A DNA stretch of 64,000 nucleotides from the NCBI GenBank assembly GCA_028274465.1, contig CM051455.1, forward strand, positions 137,116,096-137,180,095, given 5' to 3'. Of the stretch, positions 32,268 through 43,418 are shown piece by piece (the stretch's first letter is position 1; each line of letters opens with the position of its first letter). The DNA is from Plantago ovata (Eukaryota; Streptophyta; Magnoliopsida; Lamiales; Plantaginaceae). The notes below the pieces were generated by a model that searched no databases, had not been told where the DNA came from, and worked only from the letters and a program-made list of their open reading frames with translations. The position numbers and the translations under genes were made by a program.

Positions 32268-35200
32268 ATGGATGCTAGTGTAGGGTTCCTCCTGGAGAAC
32301 TTGAAATCTCTGGTGTTGTATCAGAAGGATTTGATCGGAAACGCAAAAGAGGAGCTGAATGGACTGACAAATGATCTTGCCAGATTCAAGGCCATTCTGG
32401 AGAAAGAGTCTCGACGATCCAAGAAGGATGAAGTCTTCCAAGAGTGGGAAGGGCGGATAAGGGAGGCAGTTTACGATATTGAAGACACCATCGACACTTG
32501 CATCACCAAGGCAAGTGCCACCGGAAACAAGAACTGGTTCGATAAACTTGTCGCTGGTTTGAAATCTGGACCTCTGGCAGAAGAGGTCAGAGCCCTGAGA
32601 ATCAACAAGGTCAAACCTCTCATGGCCGAGTTTCAGACTGTGAAATTCAACATGGCTGCCGACGATGACGTTGCCGACACCGATGTCCTAGATCATGCAA
32701 ACAAAATAAGGCAACAGGTATTCAACTATATACTGTATTAGTTTTTTTCTTTTTGGTAAATATACTGAATTTTATTTCTTTTTTGCATTCCCAAATCTTT
32801 CTTGGACATAAATCCTACATGTAAATATTATTTATACTATGTTATTGCCTTAATATGTTGTTATAATAGATAAACCTTGATATTTAGTTAATCTGACAAG
32901 CTCCATAATCAAAATTCCATCCTGCATCTGTCCAAAAAGTACCATAATTAGATCCCAGCGAATATCAAGCATGTTTGAAATCCTCCCATTTAAATTGCCA
33001 CTATCAAGCATCTTTCGAATTCTTCTAATTTCCAGTTAAATATTCATTTCGAGTTAATTGATCGATGGTGCATTATCACGATGCTTGCAACAGTTTCATG
33101 AGAGTCAATTCTATATGTTTTGATTTTTTTGTTGATTTTCAGTTGTCTTGTATAAATGTGTGTTAGTAATTGTTTAGTGTTAACTCATTCATGAATCTAA
33201 AAAATAGAGTTTGAAAACACAAATATACTTGTATAAATAATTAGATATCTGAACTGTACATGTCAAAATGTCAAACACAAAGAACCGACACTAGTCATGT
33301 AATTATTTATTATTCTTTAATTATAGCTACGAGTAAAAGTTTTGAATACTTTTTCATTAGTATCGTTATTCGAGTTGAGTCAAGTATCAGGCTTGAACTC
33401 GAATATTTATGCTTGCATTTATTTAGGATACAAGTAAATATTCAGGATTGAGCTCGATTTCAAGTTCAATCAATTTTTTATGCTCGAGTCTGACTTGTTT
33501 GGTTCGAATGAGTTTGAGTTCGATCCAAGGCTCATTATAATTAAGAAGTGAAACAGAATAAAAAAAGAAAAAATAAAGTACGTAGTATCACAAGAATTAT
33601 CTAGCTGAGCTTGAGGTGGAGACAAAAACTTATTGAAAAATAAAATAAATATTATTACGACTACCGAGTACTTGTTGAAAAATGCTCTAAAAGGGTAGAA
33701 TGCAAGTGTTAAAAATATTGAGCAGAAGAGTAAGCAGATAGTTTTTGTGGTGATCTCCCACATTTTTGTGCTAATTTTTTTCTTTTTTTTTCTAAATCAT
33801 TTCTCCTTACTCTGCTAATTATCAGTTTCTGGTGCTGTGTTCACCCACTAATTGAATGTCATGTTACATACAATATTGAGCAGAAGAGTAAGCAGATAGT
33901 TGGATTTGAAGAGGAGACCAACTTATTTGTAGACCTGCTGACACGAGAATCAAACAAACTGGAGATTACTTCAATCATCGGCATGGGAGGTCTGGGCAAG
34001 AGCACATTGGCCTGGAAGATATTTGAACACCAAACCATCAGATATGAGTTTAACGTTCTCATATGGGTCAACGTTTCTGATACTCTCAACATGAGGAAAG
34101 TTCTTCAGGATATCATCTTAAAGCTCACCAGATCCAAACCTGACGCATCAGACACAACTGAAGAATTAATCACGCAAGTCCAGGGTCATCTCGCCGGAAA
34201 GAAATTCTTGATTGTCATGGACGACGTCTGGACAACTGATGCGTGGGCGGAGATCAAAGCTTTATTGCCAACAGAGAACCACGAATGGGGCAGGGTCTTG
34301 ATCACCACCCGCAACACACTTGTAGGGAAAAACTCCTCTATGAATCCGTTACACGCCCATGACCTGAGGTTCCTAACTTCGAACGAGAGTTGGGAACTAC
34401 TCCAGTACCAAGTGTTTGGCAAGCTTGGTGATGTGCCCGAAGAACTGCAGCACCTCGGTAGGGACATTGCAGACGATTGCAAGGGACTTCCCCTTTCCAT
34501 CGTAGTCATCGGAGGAATTTTGAATGAGAAAACGTCAGGAACTGGGGATAACATCATAGCCAAAGAGACTAGATGGAATGAAGTCTCTAAGAGGATGAAA
34601 ACTTATCTAGCTGGCAAAGATGTGCTGAAAAGTATTATATCGCTCAGCTATGATAAACTCCCATACGAATTGAGAAACAGCTTTCTCTACTTGGGTGTTT
34701 TCCCCGAAGATGCTGATATCCCTGCCAAAAAACTGATCCGCTTGTGGATAGCGGAAGGTTTCGTACAGGAACGTCCCTCTATGAGCCTGGAAGAAGTTGC
34801 CTGGGACAACTTGAAAAGCCTTATCAGTCGGAACCTGGTAATGGTCAGGGTAGAAAAGCATGATGGTGAGCCTAAAATATGTCACATCCATGACACAATA
34901 CGTGAAATATGTAAAGGGGAAGGCGCCAGGTTAAATGTATTCCAAGAGATTTCTGAGGGAAACTTACCTGCAAATTCAGAAAAATCCCGTCGCCTTTCTA
35001 TCCATTCTGATGCTCTTGAATTCTTCTCAAAGAACCCAAAGGTCCTCAAAGCCCGCTCTTTCTTGTCCTCCAAAGAGTCTTCTTCATTGGACAGCACAGG
35101 TGTTACATCTTTCGCTAATGCCTTCGCCCTACTACGAGTGTATGATGCGATGGAAATGAAGTTCCAAAGATTCCCACCAAAGCTTTTCCAACAACTACTT

Positions 35201-36061
35201 CACTTGAGATACCTCACTCTCGCAGTGGCTAGTGATCAGTTCAAAACGCTTCCAGAATCCATTACGAATCTGTGGAATCTCCAGACTCTGATTGTGGATA
35301 CGCCTTCCCAAACACTTGAAATCAAAGGTGATATGTGGAAGATGAAGCATTTGAGGCATTTCTTAACACAGTCATCCATTATCTTGAAGAAGAAGTCCGG
35401 GAAAGATGAAGGTGGGAAAGAACTCCAGACTCTTTGTAGATTGTCTCCTGAGAGCACGGATGAAGTTTGTCAAAAGGCCGCCAAGAGCCTAATTACATTA
35501 GGAATTCAAGGCAACCTGGTAATACTTGAAGAGTCCAAATGCTTAGGATACTTGGGTTCTCTCAACAAGCTGAAGCTAGTGCATCAAGTGATGCGAAGAG
35601 CAACTAACAATCAATTACAGCGCCTACCCCGTAGTTTACCAAAAAGTCTGGAAATTCTAGTGCTAAGTGGTACTCGTTTGAGTTGGTCAATCATGTCGAC
35701 ATTCTCAGATACTGTTCAGCTCAAGGTGCTTAAACTGAAAGAGAATGCGTTCCAAGGAAGTATCTGGGAAGTATCGGGAAACAGTTTTGATCATCTTGTA
35801 TTGTTGCAGATTGACAGGGCTGACCTCAAGCATTGGGTAGACAAGAATGATCATTTCCCTAGGCTAAGATGTCTTGAGATTAAGAACTGCAATAATCTGA
35901 AGGAAATCCCACCGACTCTTGGTAAGAAACTCAAGGTCTTAACGATGGAACGCGTCACTCGAGCTGCAGTTGAGTGTGCAGAAAACATCGAGGCAGAACA
36001 GAGAAAACAAGGAAGGGTAGTCCAACTGAATATTGCTGCTGCAGACAGAAGACAGGAGTGA
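32268..36061 (+). CDS. CC-NB-ARC-LRR resistance protein, type B (B3), two exons
   Basis: Exon 1 is 32268-32717 (150 codons, MDASVGFLLENLKSLVLYQK, AVYDIEDTID at the EDVID position), with donor gtattc. Exon 2 is 33884-36061, with acceptor gagcag at 33878-33883, giving about 875 residues. An upstream in-frame start at 32175 exists, but the ATG at 32268 matches the B1 start exactly. P-loop GMGGLGKST near 183-191, kinase-2 FLIVMDDVW, GRVLITTRN, GLPL, FLYLGVFPED and IHD for MHD are present. The LRR end (RVTRAAVECAENIEAEQRK) matches B1 and the B2 scrap. The P-loop has S where B1 has T. Apparently intact; divergent partner of A3. Confidence 0.9.
32718..33883 (+). other. intron of B3 with a duplicated acceptor region
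   Basis: 1,166 bp. The 30 bp around the exon-2 acceptor (33872-33901) are repeated exactly at 33714-33743, 158 bp upstream, so there is a second cag|AAGAGTAAG. Using the upstream acceptor would add 158 bases and shift the frame. The segment between is T-rich, like a polypyrimidine tract. Confidence 0.75.
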
Positions 36062-37320
36062 TCTCTTAACTCAAAAATCTTGCCTACTTGCAGGTCAGTA
36101 AAGCTTCATTCATTTCACCAAATAGTAGATAAATAGATATATATATCCTGATGAAGTACATACATATGCTAATAAATTGATGATTTCCATATGTTTTAAT
36201 GTGCAGGGAATGAGCAAGTGCAGCAGTGACCTGATCATGGGAACACAAGGCAAGGCCTATTTTTCAAATTAATTTCCTTACTCACAATTAATGTTGTCGA
36301 ATAATTAATACTGCTGAGATCCAGTAATTGTATTAGCACTTCTGATTGTCTGAACTTACTCTGTACCGATGTTAATTTGTACTATTTGATTTGGTTTGCA
36401 TTCTCTTCATAAATAAGTAAATGCTGGTAGTCATTGAACTTAACTAGTTGGCATTTTATCAGCAAGTGAACTTTGTATTGTATTGTACTTCCCTAGCTCT
36501 CAGCGTTGTTGTATTTCATGTGTTAAGTGTTGAACTATATGTGACAATGTTCTTTTATTTAGATTTCAATCCGGTTTACATTTCTTATATGTTATATGCG
36601 GGGCCGGGTAACATGTTTACATGCATACAATGAAAAAAGATGTTTAAACCTATATTCCACCAGATCAATTCTACAAGTGTCAGATGTCAATATATACAAA
36701 AGAACTAAAAAGAACTATACAAGCCCCAAAGCATAACCAGGGATATATGTACGTAGCTGATAAGAGGACAGTACTAGAACTCACCAGTAATATCTGCACA
36801 GCTGCGACGATGCGGTTTCTGGATGCAATTCATGATCAAATCTACACATACAAAAAAAAGAAAAAAAAAAATTGAACCTATTAGTACATCATTCCTCAAA
36901 ACAGAATAAACTCAATTTTGAGGCAATTTATACAAATTTTGCTACTTAGAAATTAATACTCTGTCTAGATCTATGGAATAGAATAGAAGCTCCTTATCCA
37001 AAGCTACAACACAATGTCTGGATCTCTGGGTCACAAAACCTTCAGAGGTGGTCTTTTCCTTAAAATTTGACATATCAAACAATAAATTAATCTGTTCACT
37101 CAACTAGGCTTCGTATTTCAGTACTTCAAACACCTTAAAATCAAATCGCTACAACAGTAATATTGAAATTTAAAAACTGAAGTGTTAAAGAAAGAAAAAA
37201 AAAGAACTTGTAATTGAAGAACAAGAAACTGAAACACAGTGAGGGTATAAAAATAGAAGTTATGGTGCCACATGTGGGGATTCATTCTCGCCACCTCCTC
37301 CTGTCTCTTTCCTGTTACGT
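36062..37320. other. 3' flank of B3 and spacer
   Basis: 36070-36500 shares blocks with the 3' flanks of B1 and the B2 scrap. The rest is AT-rich with no gene recognised. Confidence 0.5.
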
Positions 37321-38064
37321 TCTTCTGTTGGTAATGACAAGTTGAAGTGCATCATTCCCATAGTTCTCAGCTTCCTCTTTTATTCTATCTGCTGATTCAT
37401 TCACCTTGCTTTTGCATCCATTTACAAAATCAACTTCTGCAGTGTACCTATATATCCAATGTCGAGTGGGATCTCCAAATGATCTAGATATATAAGAACA
37501 AGCATCTCAAGACATGGGAAATGTGTGCTTTCAGCCGACCAACAGTTGAGGCTTAACTCACTCATTTCCAGGTACTTTAATCGAGGGAAGTCACCCTCAC
37601 TTGGCTCCCATTTGTTGCCTTCAACTGACTGCTTCCTCAGCTTAAGGACTTGCAGATTGGGTAGCGACCTAACAATTGACGAAATATGCTCCCAGGACAC
37701 GATGAGAGTTCCCTTCATGCATAACTTCTGAAGATTGCCAGGAAAAAAGGAGTTCACCGAAACATACTCGGAATAACCCATAATCTGCAGATTTTCAAGT
37801 TTGCATAGACGAGCGAGACTGTGAATTTTCATAGTGACTAGATGCGGGAACAAATTAAAATCTCTTCAAATTTGGCATTCTTCTGATCGCACTTCTGGTG
37901 AAAACAGGACCCCCCGCTGTGAGTGTTTGGAGGTGTTCGAGGACCGGATAGCCTCGGGTCATCACTGGAAACTGCAATTTGCAATGCAGTGGCAGAAGTA
38001 CATGCCTTAGTTTCAGAATCTTCCAAATCTACTGGGAAAGACAAATAACCATTATAATAAACAT
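37321..38064 (-). pseudogene. type A NLR pseudogene (A4), C-terminal part
   Basis: Minus-strand LRR sequence: KWEPSEGDFPRLKYLEMSEL, then WSAESTHFPCLEMLVL and IPLDIGYIGTLQKLIL, matching A3 (KEGEFLQLKYLEI, WVAESTHFPCLEELVL). Frameshifts near 37430 and 37850 break it. The right end is interrupted at 38064 by an LTR element, and the gene resumes at 41774. Confidence 0.8.
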
Positions 38065-38069
38065 CAGGC

Positions 38070-38627
38070 TGTTGGGACCTCGATTTCGAATAGGAGAATA
38101 GTAAAGGAAAACTACGTAAAACGAAAGGAATACCTGAATTCTCCTAGCCGATCACGTCTAGGGGAAGAAAAGCTACTAAAGAGTAGTCTTCCCTTCCGTT
38201 ACTATCTCCCCGGTAACACGGTACAATAATACTATCTCCCCTGTCGCAAGGTATAATAAAGACACTAGGCCGCAATCTAGAGATGAACTCACAAGTTTAT
38301 TGACTCAATGAAAAATATAGAGTCTTACATGCATATTTATACTAGTAAAACTAACAGGCTTTGACCCATTAGACGACAGGCCTAGCCCGCAAAAAGGGAA
38401 TATTCTAAAGTATAAACCCTAACTAGATAACTAAGAATAATAATAACCAAATATTGTCTTTATGCAAAAAGGCAAATAGATAAATATCAAAATCAGCAAC
38501 TAGGGAAAATCTTCCCCCTAGCCGCCGCCCTCCCTGTTCGCCGGCCTCTAGGCTGCTGGGCCGTGAGGCCCGCCTCGTGCGGTCCTTTGCCTTTTATGGG
38601 GCCTTGGTCCAGCCGGGGGTCCCATCA
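38070..38627 (-). repeat. 3' LTR of non-autonomous element
   Basis: 558 bp, the same length as its partner. Begins TGTTGGGACC and ends CCCATCA. Confidence 0.92.
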
Positions 38628-38973
38628 TCCCTCCCTCCTTGAAACAGACCTTGACCTCAAGGTCAACCTGCGCCTCGGCCCTGGCCCCGGAGTCTTCCTC
38701 ATGTTTGTAACCTATCAGACTTTCCTCAGCGAGTGGCTCATCTTCCTTCCGTGCACGTATTGGCCCTTCGTCGTCCGGGTAGTAGGAAGCGAGAGGCTCT
38801 ACTTCCATAGCTGGTGCTGCTGGGACCTCGAGCCCTTGCTGGAGCTTCATTCCAGGGGTGTAGCTACTTGACAAGAAGAGAAATGTGCCATGCATTGTCC
38901 CCGGCACACGTACTGGCTCGTCCTCGTTGTCCCTTTCTCCCGTTACCGGTGCTCCCATGTCCTTTCGTTTCTT

Positions 38974-39936
38974 TCAGCGCTGGTACTCTTCCTGTGCTCT
39001 TTGCGGGTGCTCGTTGTTCCCTTCTCCAATGTACCCTAGTGCCCGCAGCTGGCACCAACGGTTCTCACAGGTGATCGTCATGCACCGATGATAGAAGTCG
39101 AAGAGTATAGTGCCCACTGACCGTAACCATGGCATTTCGAGAGTGAAGTCTTCGTGGTCGTCCTCCATCACTCGTACTGACACAAAGAAACAAACGTGTT
39201 GGATGATTAGGCTTACCCCGTCATACCGTTCTCCACTGGGCACTTCGTGGCCACTTGCCGTCTGAACCGTGATTCCTGGTGTGACTTGCCCCGCGGGCCA
39301 TCCTAGTCGTCTTACTGCGCGTGCTGACACAAAATTTGCGCTGGCCCCTGTGTCTACCATGATTGACACGTTCTTTGTTCCGACTGACCCTGCAAATATT
39401 AGTGGCTCTACTGCTAGCAACTCAGTTTTCTTTCGAACGACCATAGTCCTCGGGGACTCCTCACAGTGCCTCCCACACCTCCATACGTAACTTGCTTGTG
39501 CTGGCCGATCCACGTGTAGCAACCTCTCGTCGAACCCTAGGCATGGGATGTTCTCGTTGCGCGCCCCTACTTGAATGCATTTGGCGTCACCATGCACTAG
39601 CACCGGACTTTGGTTGGCTAGCCATGCCATCCCTAGCACAATGTGCTCTGGTATCTGGAAACCCACAAGCTCCTACATGGTGATGTAGCATTTGTTGCCA
39701 TGAATCTCGACTCGGACGTCGTCGAACCGCCTTTTGCTGACTAAGGTTTGACTCCCGACCGTGCCGATAGCGATTTCAACTGGTTCTCCTTTGACGGGCC
39801 AACCATAACGGTGAACAAATGATGAGGTAACAAAGTTTCTAGTGGCGCCGCTGTCTACCAGGATGCACACTGGTTGCTTCCGATATCCTACTGTTCCTGG
39901 GAAGCGTAGTGCGTCCGGGTCCTTACCCAGTCGCAT
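38974..39936 (-). pseudogene. tandem retropepsin-like domains of the non-autonomous element
   Basis: First domain (39673-39936): CILVDSGATRNFVTSSFVH with the aspartyl-protease DSG triad. An in-frame stop at 39673 is followed in the same frame by a second domain (38974-39666): IMVDTGASANFVSARAVRRL, then EDFTLEMPWLRSVG. Both share the order D(S/T)GA.xNFV, GWP and a later WL segment seen in Ty3-type plant proteases. Having two is unusual. The role would be gag maturation; whether either is active cannot be told. Confidence 0.7.
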
Positions 39937-41148
39937 GCTCCTGGCTGCATCCCCTGACCGTGCTGTTGACCCTTTTTTCTTCCCTTGCTCGTTCCATACA
40001 CCACGTAATCCGCGTAGTGCTTCGATGGTTTCCTTCGCCGGACATATTCTAGCATAGCTTCCTCGTCATCAGTACTATTCCTTGGCTTGTCTATGTCGGC
40101 CGATGGTGTGTCGGTAGGGTTTGCTTGTGTTAGGTTCGTTTCCACCGTGGTGATGGTCCGATCCTGTCGGTCAGTGGAGGTTTCCGGTGTTGCAATCGGC
40201 ACTGCTGGTTCCTCGAGTTTCCACTGCCCGTTCTCCCACGTTAGTCGTCGCATCTCGCCAATCTTGAGTGGTCCTTCCTCGTCCCACTTCGGTTTATCCA
40301 ACCAGTTCACCTTGGGTATGTTTGTCTCCATAGTTGAATATATCATCTAACTGTTCTTTGCAAGATGGGCAAACAAATGACCAGTCCATACCGATAGCCC
40401 ATGGTTCGTTGGCATCTTGTGCGTGACATCCGGGTCCGAAACACACCGGGTTCTTCCGTCTCGATTGCCCCCCCCCCTCCCGGTCAATGACTATGGCCCT
40501 AACTTCCCAACCTTCTTGATCTTTATGTATCCATTGAGACGAGTTCCCGTCGAAGCTTACTCCGTCTATTTTTTTAGGCCCTAACATGTTCAGACTAGGC
40601 CCGTGAAGTGGGGGCCTATGTCCGCCGCTCCTGCCTCCTTCGCCCAACCCAAAGTCTGCCATTGTTGCCGCGAGATTCGGTCTGTATCCGGTAGGCTCGT
40701 AAAATCCTAGCTGGGCCTCCCTAGCCGGCGACGTCGCCCCACGGGCATCGGGCCAAAGCCCATGTCTACGTCCCCTCGGCCCATGTTCATCGAACCCTAG
40801 CTTCGGCCCACGTGTTCCGTCCAAGCCCTTGTCGTCGTCTCCCCAGAACCCTAAGCCGTGTCCCGGCTTTGCCTCGCCGGCCGTCCCGGCCATGCGGCCG
40901 CCTTCCGCGCATGGCCACGCCTCCGTGTGTGTGGTGTTGCCGCGGCTTGGCTCCGTGCGATCATGCACGTGGCCTACTCCACGTCCCCATGCATCATGCA
41001 GTTCTTTCCTGAAAAACATCTGAGATTCGATAGTCCAGACGGAGTTAAACTCCTCTTCCCCCCAACGGATCGGTCCCGGTGGTTTGGTGTGGCCGCCGGT
41101 CGGCCGCCCCCTTCCATACGCGCCGAGCTCAAGTTTGCTTGGGTTCAT
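39930..41148 (-). pseudogene. gag-like leader region of the non-autonomous element
   Basis: A Gly/Pro/Arg-rich open frame from 41148 to 40294 (MNPSKLELGAYGRGRPTGGH) contains a pair of Cys-x3/4-Cys motifs (CFGPGC and CPSC). It shifts frame near 40340 into 39888-40346 (VRRRKPSKHYADYV), which then shifts again near 39940 into the first protease domain. The composition is unlike a standard gag. Function is inferred only from position after the primer-binding site. Confidence 0.5.
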
Positions 41149-41210
41149 GTTGATTGCTGTTGTTGCGGAAGCGTAGTTTCAGATCTTCAGACTTGGCTCT
41201 GATACCAAGC

Positions 41211-41768
41211 TGTTGGGACCTCGATTTCGAATAGGAGAATAGTAAAGGAAAACTACGTAAAACGAAAGGAATATCTGTATTCTCCTAGCCGATCACGTCT
41301 AGGCGAAGAAAAGCTACTAAAGAGTAGTCTTCCCATCCGTTACTATCTCCCCGGTAACACGGTACAATAAGACTATCTCCCCTGTCGCAATGTATAATAA
41401 AGACACTAGGCCGCAATCTAGAGATCAACTCACAAGTTTATTGACTGAATGAAAAATATAGAGTCTTACATGCATATTTATACTAGCAAAACTAATGGGC
41501 TTTGACCCATTAGACGACAGGCCTAGCCCGCAAAAAGGGAATATTCTAAAGTATAAACCCTAACTAGATAACTAAGAATAATAGTAACCAAATATTGTCT
41601 TTATGCAAAAAGGTAAATAGATAAATATCAAAATCAGCAACTAGGGAAAATCTTCCCCCTAGCCGCCGCCCTCCCTGTTCGCCGGCCTCTAGTCTGCTGG
41701 GCCGTGCGGCCCGCCTCGTGCGGTCCTTTGCCTTTTATGGGGCCTTGGTCCAGCCCGGGGTCCCATCA
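41211..41768 (-). repeat. 5' LTR of non-autonomous element
   Basis: 558 bp, followed on the plus strand by CAGGC at 41769-41773. Confidence 0.92.
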
Positions 41769-41773
41769 CAGGC

Positions 41774-42203
41774 ATTCCGTTGGTAACAATTAATGTCTCA
41801 AGCTTCTGTAGCTTGGATATTGACTTGGGCACCATCAGGTAGCCTCCATTGTAAACAATAAAATGAAGTAACCTCAAATTAGTTAGTTCAAATAATTGAC
41901 TGGGCATGGATTCTTTCAGATACTGCCACACCATATAGCACTTTTGATTGATCTTAAATGCATTGCGACCTGTGTTAGCTGGAACCTGGCGGGACATTCT
42001 ATGAGCAGGAGTGAACGGGCGAACGAATTGGAGCAAGTATCGTTGCTGGAGGAGTCAAGTTTTTTAGTAGAGACACTTACGTGGCGTTGGGACTGGTGAT
42101 ATTTTGAAAAGTGGCGTTACTCATGTACCTGCCAGCAAAACGCTCTAGAAACTTATCTTGTTTAGCTACGGTTAAGCTCAATTCCCGTGGCACATGGTGC
42201 AAC
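41774..42203 (-). pseudogene. type A NLR pseudogene (A4), start of LRR
   Basis: Minus-strand sequence from 42203 reads HHVPRELSLTVAKQDKFLER, matching the MHD-proximal IHDVPRELSLRIAKE of A3. It continues into LRR sequence up to the LTR insertion, with stops. Everything upstream (CC and NB-ARC) is absent: at 42204 the sequence changes to a ggacggagggagtat word resembling a Stowaway end. Confidence 0.8.
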
Positions 42204-43418
42204 TGCTCTGGGACGGAGGGAGTATAAGATAGGAGTAGGGTAGTTAGATTTGCCATTTAAAAAAATAAAATATGAATAATCCTCATGACATGTATTTGTA
42301 AAGTAGTTTATAGGTAATGATTGGAAAAAGTGATTCATTTATTTGTGTTTGAACCTTATTATATTTGAAGTGCGAAAAGGAATACATCTCTTGGCAGGAA
42401 ATGTACATACTGTGTTTGTGTGTGTGTTTAAGACAACTTAAGAAAAAGCATTCAGATGATTTTGCAGTGGAAAGAGAAATTTAGTTTGAAGCTGGTGATG
42501 ATGATATTCATTGGGAGCTTGGATACATGTATTAATAGTGTCCATCACAGATCATTCATCAGTTCAATAATACTAATATATTATCAAAGAGTCATTATAT
42601 CTTAATTAATTACCGCTCTATGTTAATTATCACATCATGTGCGGACTTGGTGCACCAAAAACCTGACAGTGAGTTCTTATCTAGCTAGGTTCTTATATCC
42701 AAGTCATCAAATGATTCCAAATATAATGATTGATCAACTAAAATTTCCACATCATTCGCACAGATGCACATGTGGGTACACAATTCGCTTAGCATTGGAT
42801 GCCTATAACAACTATAGCATGCATGTCATGTGAAGTTATTACACTTGCTATATCATCTCATAAACCTAAAAATTTGACCACAACTAACTACGACCGACTA
42901 TAACAGCTATTGCTATCATATTTAACATTTCTCAACACAAATTGTTTCATGGACATTAGATTTATATATATTGACTTTCACTACACATGCATGTTACCTA
43001 ATTATGACAGCAAAGAGCAAATATAATTTTATAAATCACAATCGAATAGTCAACTACTTCCAGGTCTCTTAATTATTAGGGAATTTTATTAATAGTAGTA
43101 CTTTCTTCCAGTTGTTCTGCTAGATAGACTTACATGGATGGTAGGGTAGTTGAATTATTAGGGAAAGAAAATGATATATTAGGTCAGAACCAAAATAAGC
43201 TACATGTTGCTGAGATTTCAGGTAAGTTTGAGCAATTCAAAATTGAACAGGTGGATATATACACAGGGTGCCATAGACATAAACACTTCTGGAAGTATTA
43301 TTTCTCTGAGAAGGAGCAGATAATGCTATATGCATATAAGCATCTTCGATTAAGATTTAGGAGGGTTTAACTTAAGTATCTTACAAAAAGAAAGGAATCG
43401 CAGATCAAGACGTGGATT
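42204..43418. other. collapsed spacer of NLR unit 4
   Basis: No gene. 42405-42450 carries the TG-rich run and ttaagacaa..ttaagaaaaag that precede type A start codons, so the old A4 promoter side is still here although its CC/NB-ARC exon is gone. 42960-43020 repeats the (t)atattgactt...catgcatgttacctaat block found upstream of A3 (29523-29570). Confidence 0.55.
43112..43175 (+). pseudogene. possible type B NLR scrap (B4)
   Basis: About 60 bases (gctagatagacttacatggatggtag ... gttgaattattagggaaagaaa, shown in part) match the beginning of the B2 scrap at 23858-23912. Downstream similarity is lost quickly. The same left boundary in both scraps suggests a shared breakpoint. Confidence 0.4.

Larger units (their letters stand above)
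38070..41768 (-). mobile_element. Non-autonomous LTR retrotransposon with two protease-like domains
   Basis: Two 558-bp LTRs (38070-38627, 41211-41768; TGTTGGGACC...GGTCCCATCA) are flanked by the 5-bp duplication CAGGC (38065-38069 and 41769-41773). They differ at about 16-17 positions by eye (3 percent). On the minus strand the right LTR is followed by a primer-binding site TTGGTATCAGAGCC, and the left LTR is preceded by a GGAGGGAGGGA polypurine tract, which fixes the orientation. The internal 2.6 kb is GC-rich relative to its surroundings. It codes for a gag-like leader and two retropepsin-like domains, but I find no RT, RNase H or integrase. It must rely on another element. It splits the A4 NLR pseudogene. 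Confidence 0.88.

Noticed and set aside
14074..36061. Integrated decoy domain (HMA, WRKY, kinase) in B1, B3 or A3
   Set aside because: All three proteins are accounted for by CC, NB-ARC and LRR. No extra domain is visible at either end.
40812..41202. Plus-strand frames of 60-114 codons around 40.8-41.2 kb
   Set aside because: GC-rich shadows of the leader frame of the minus-strand LTR element.
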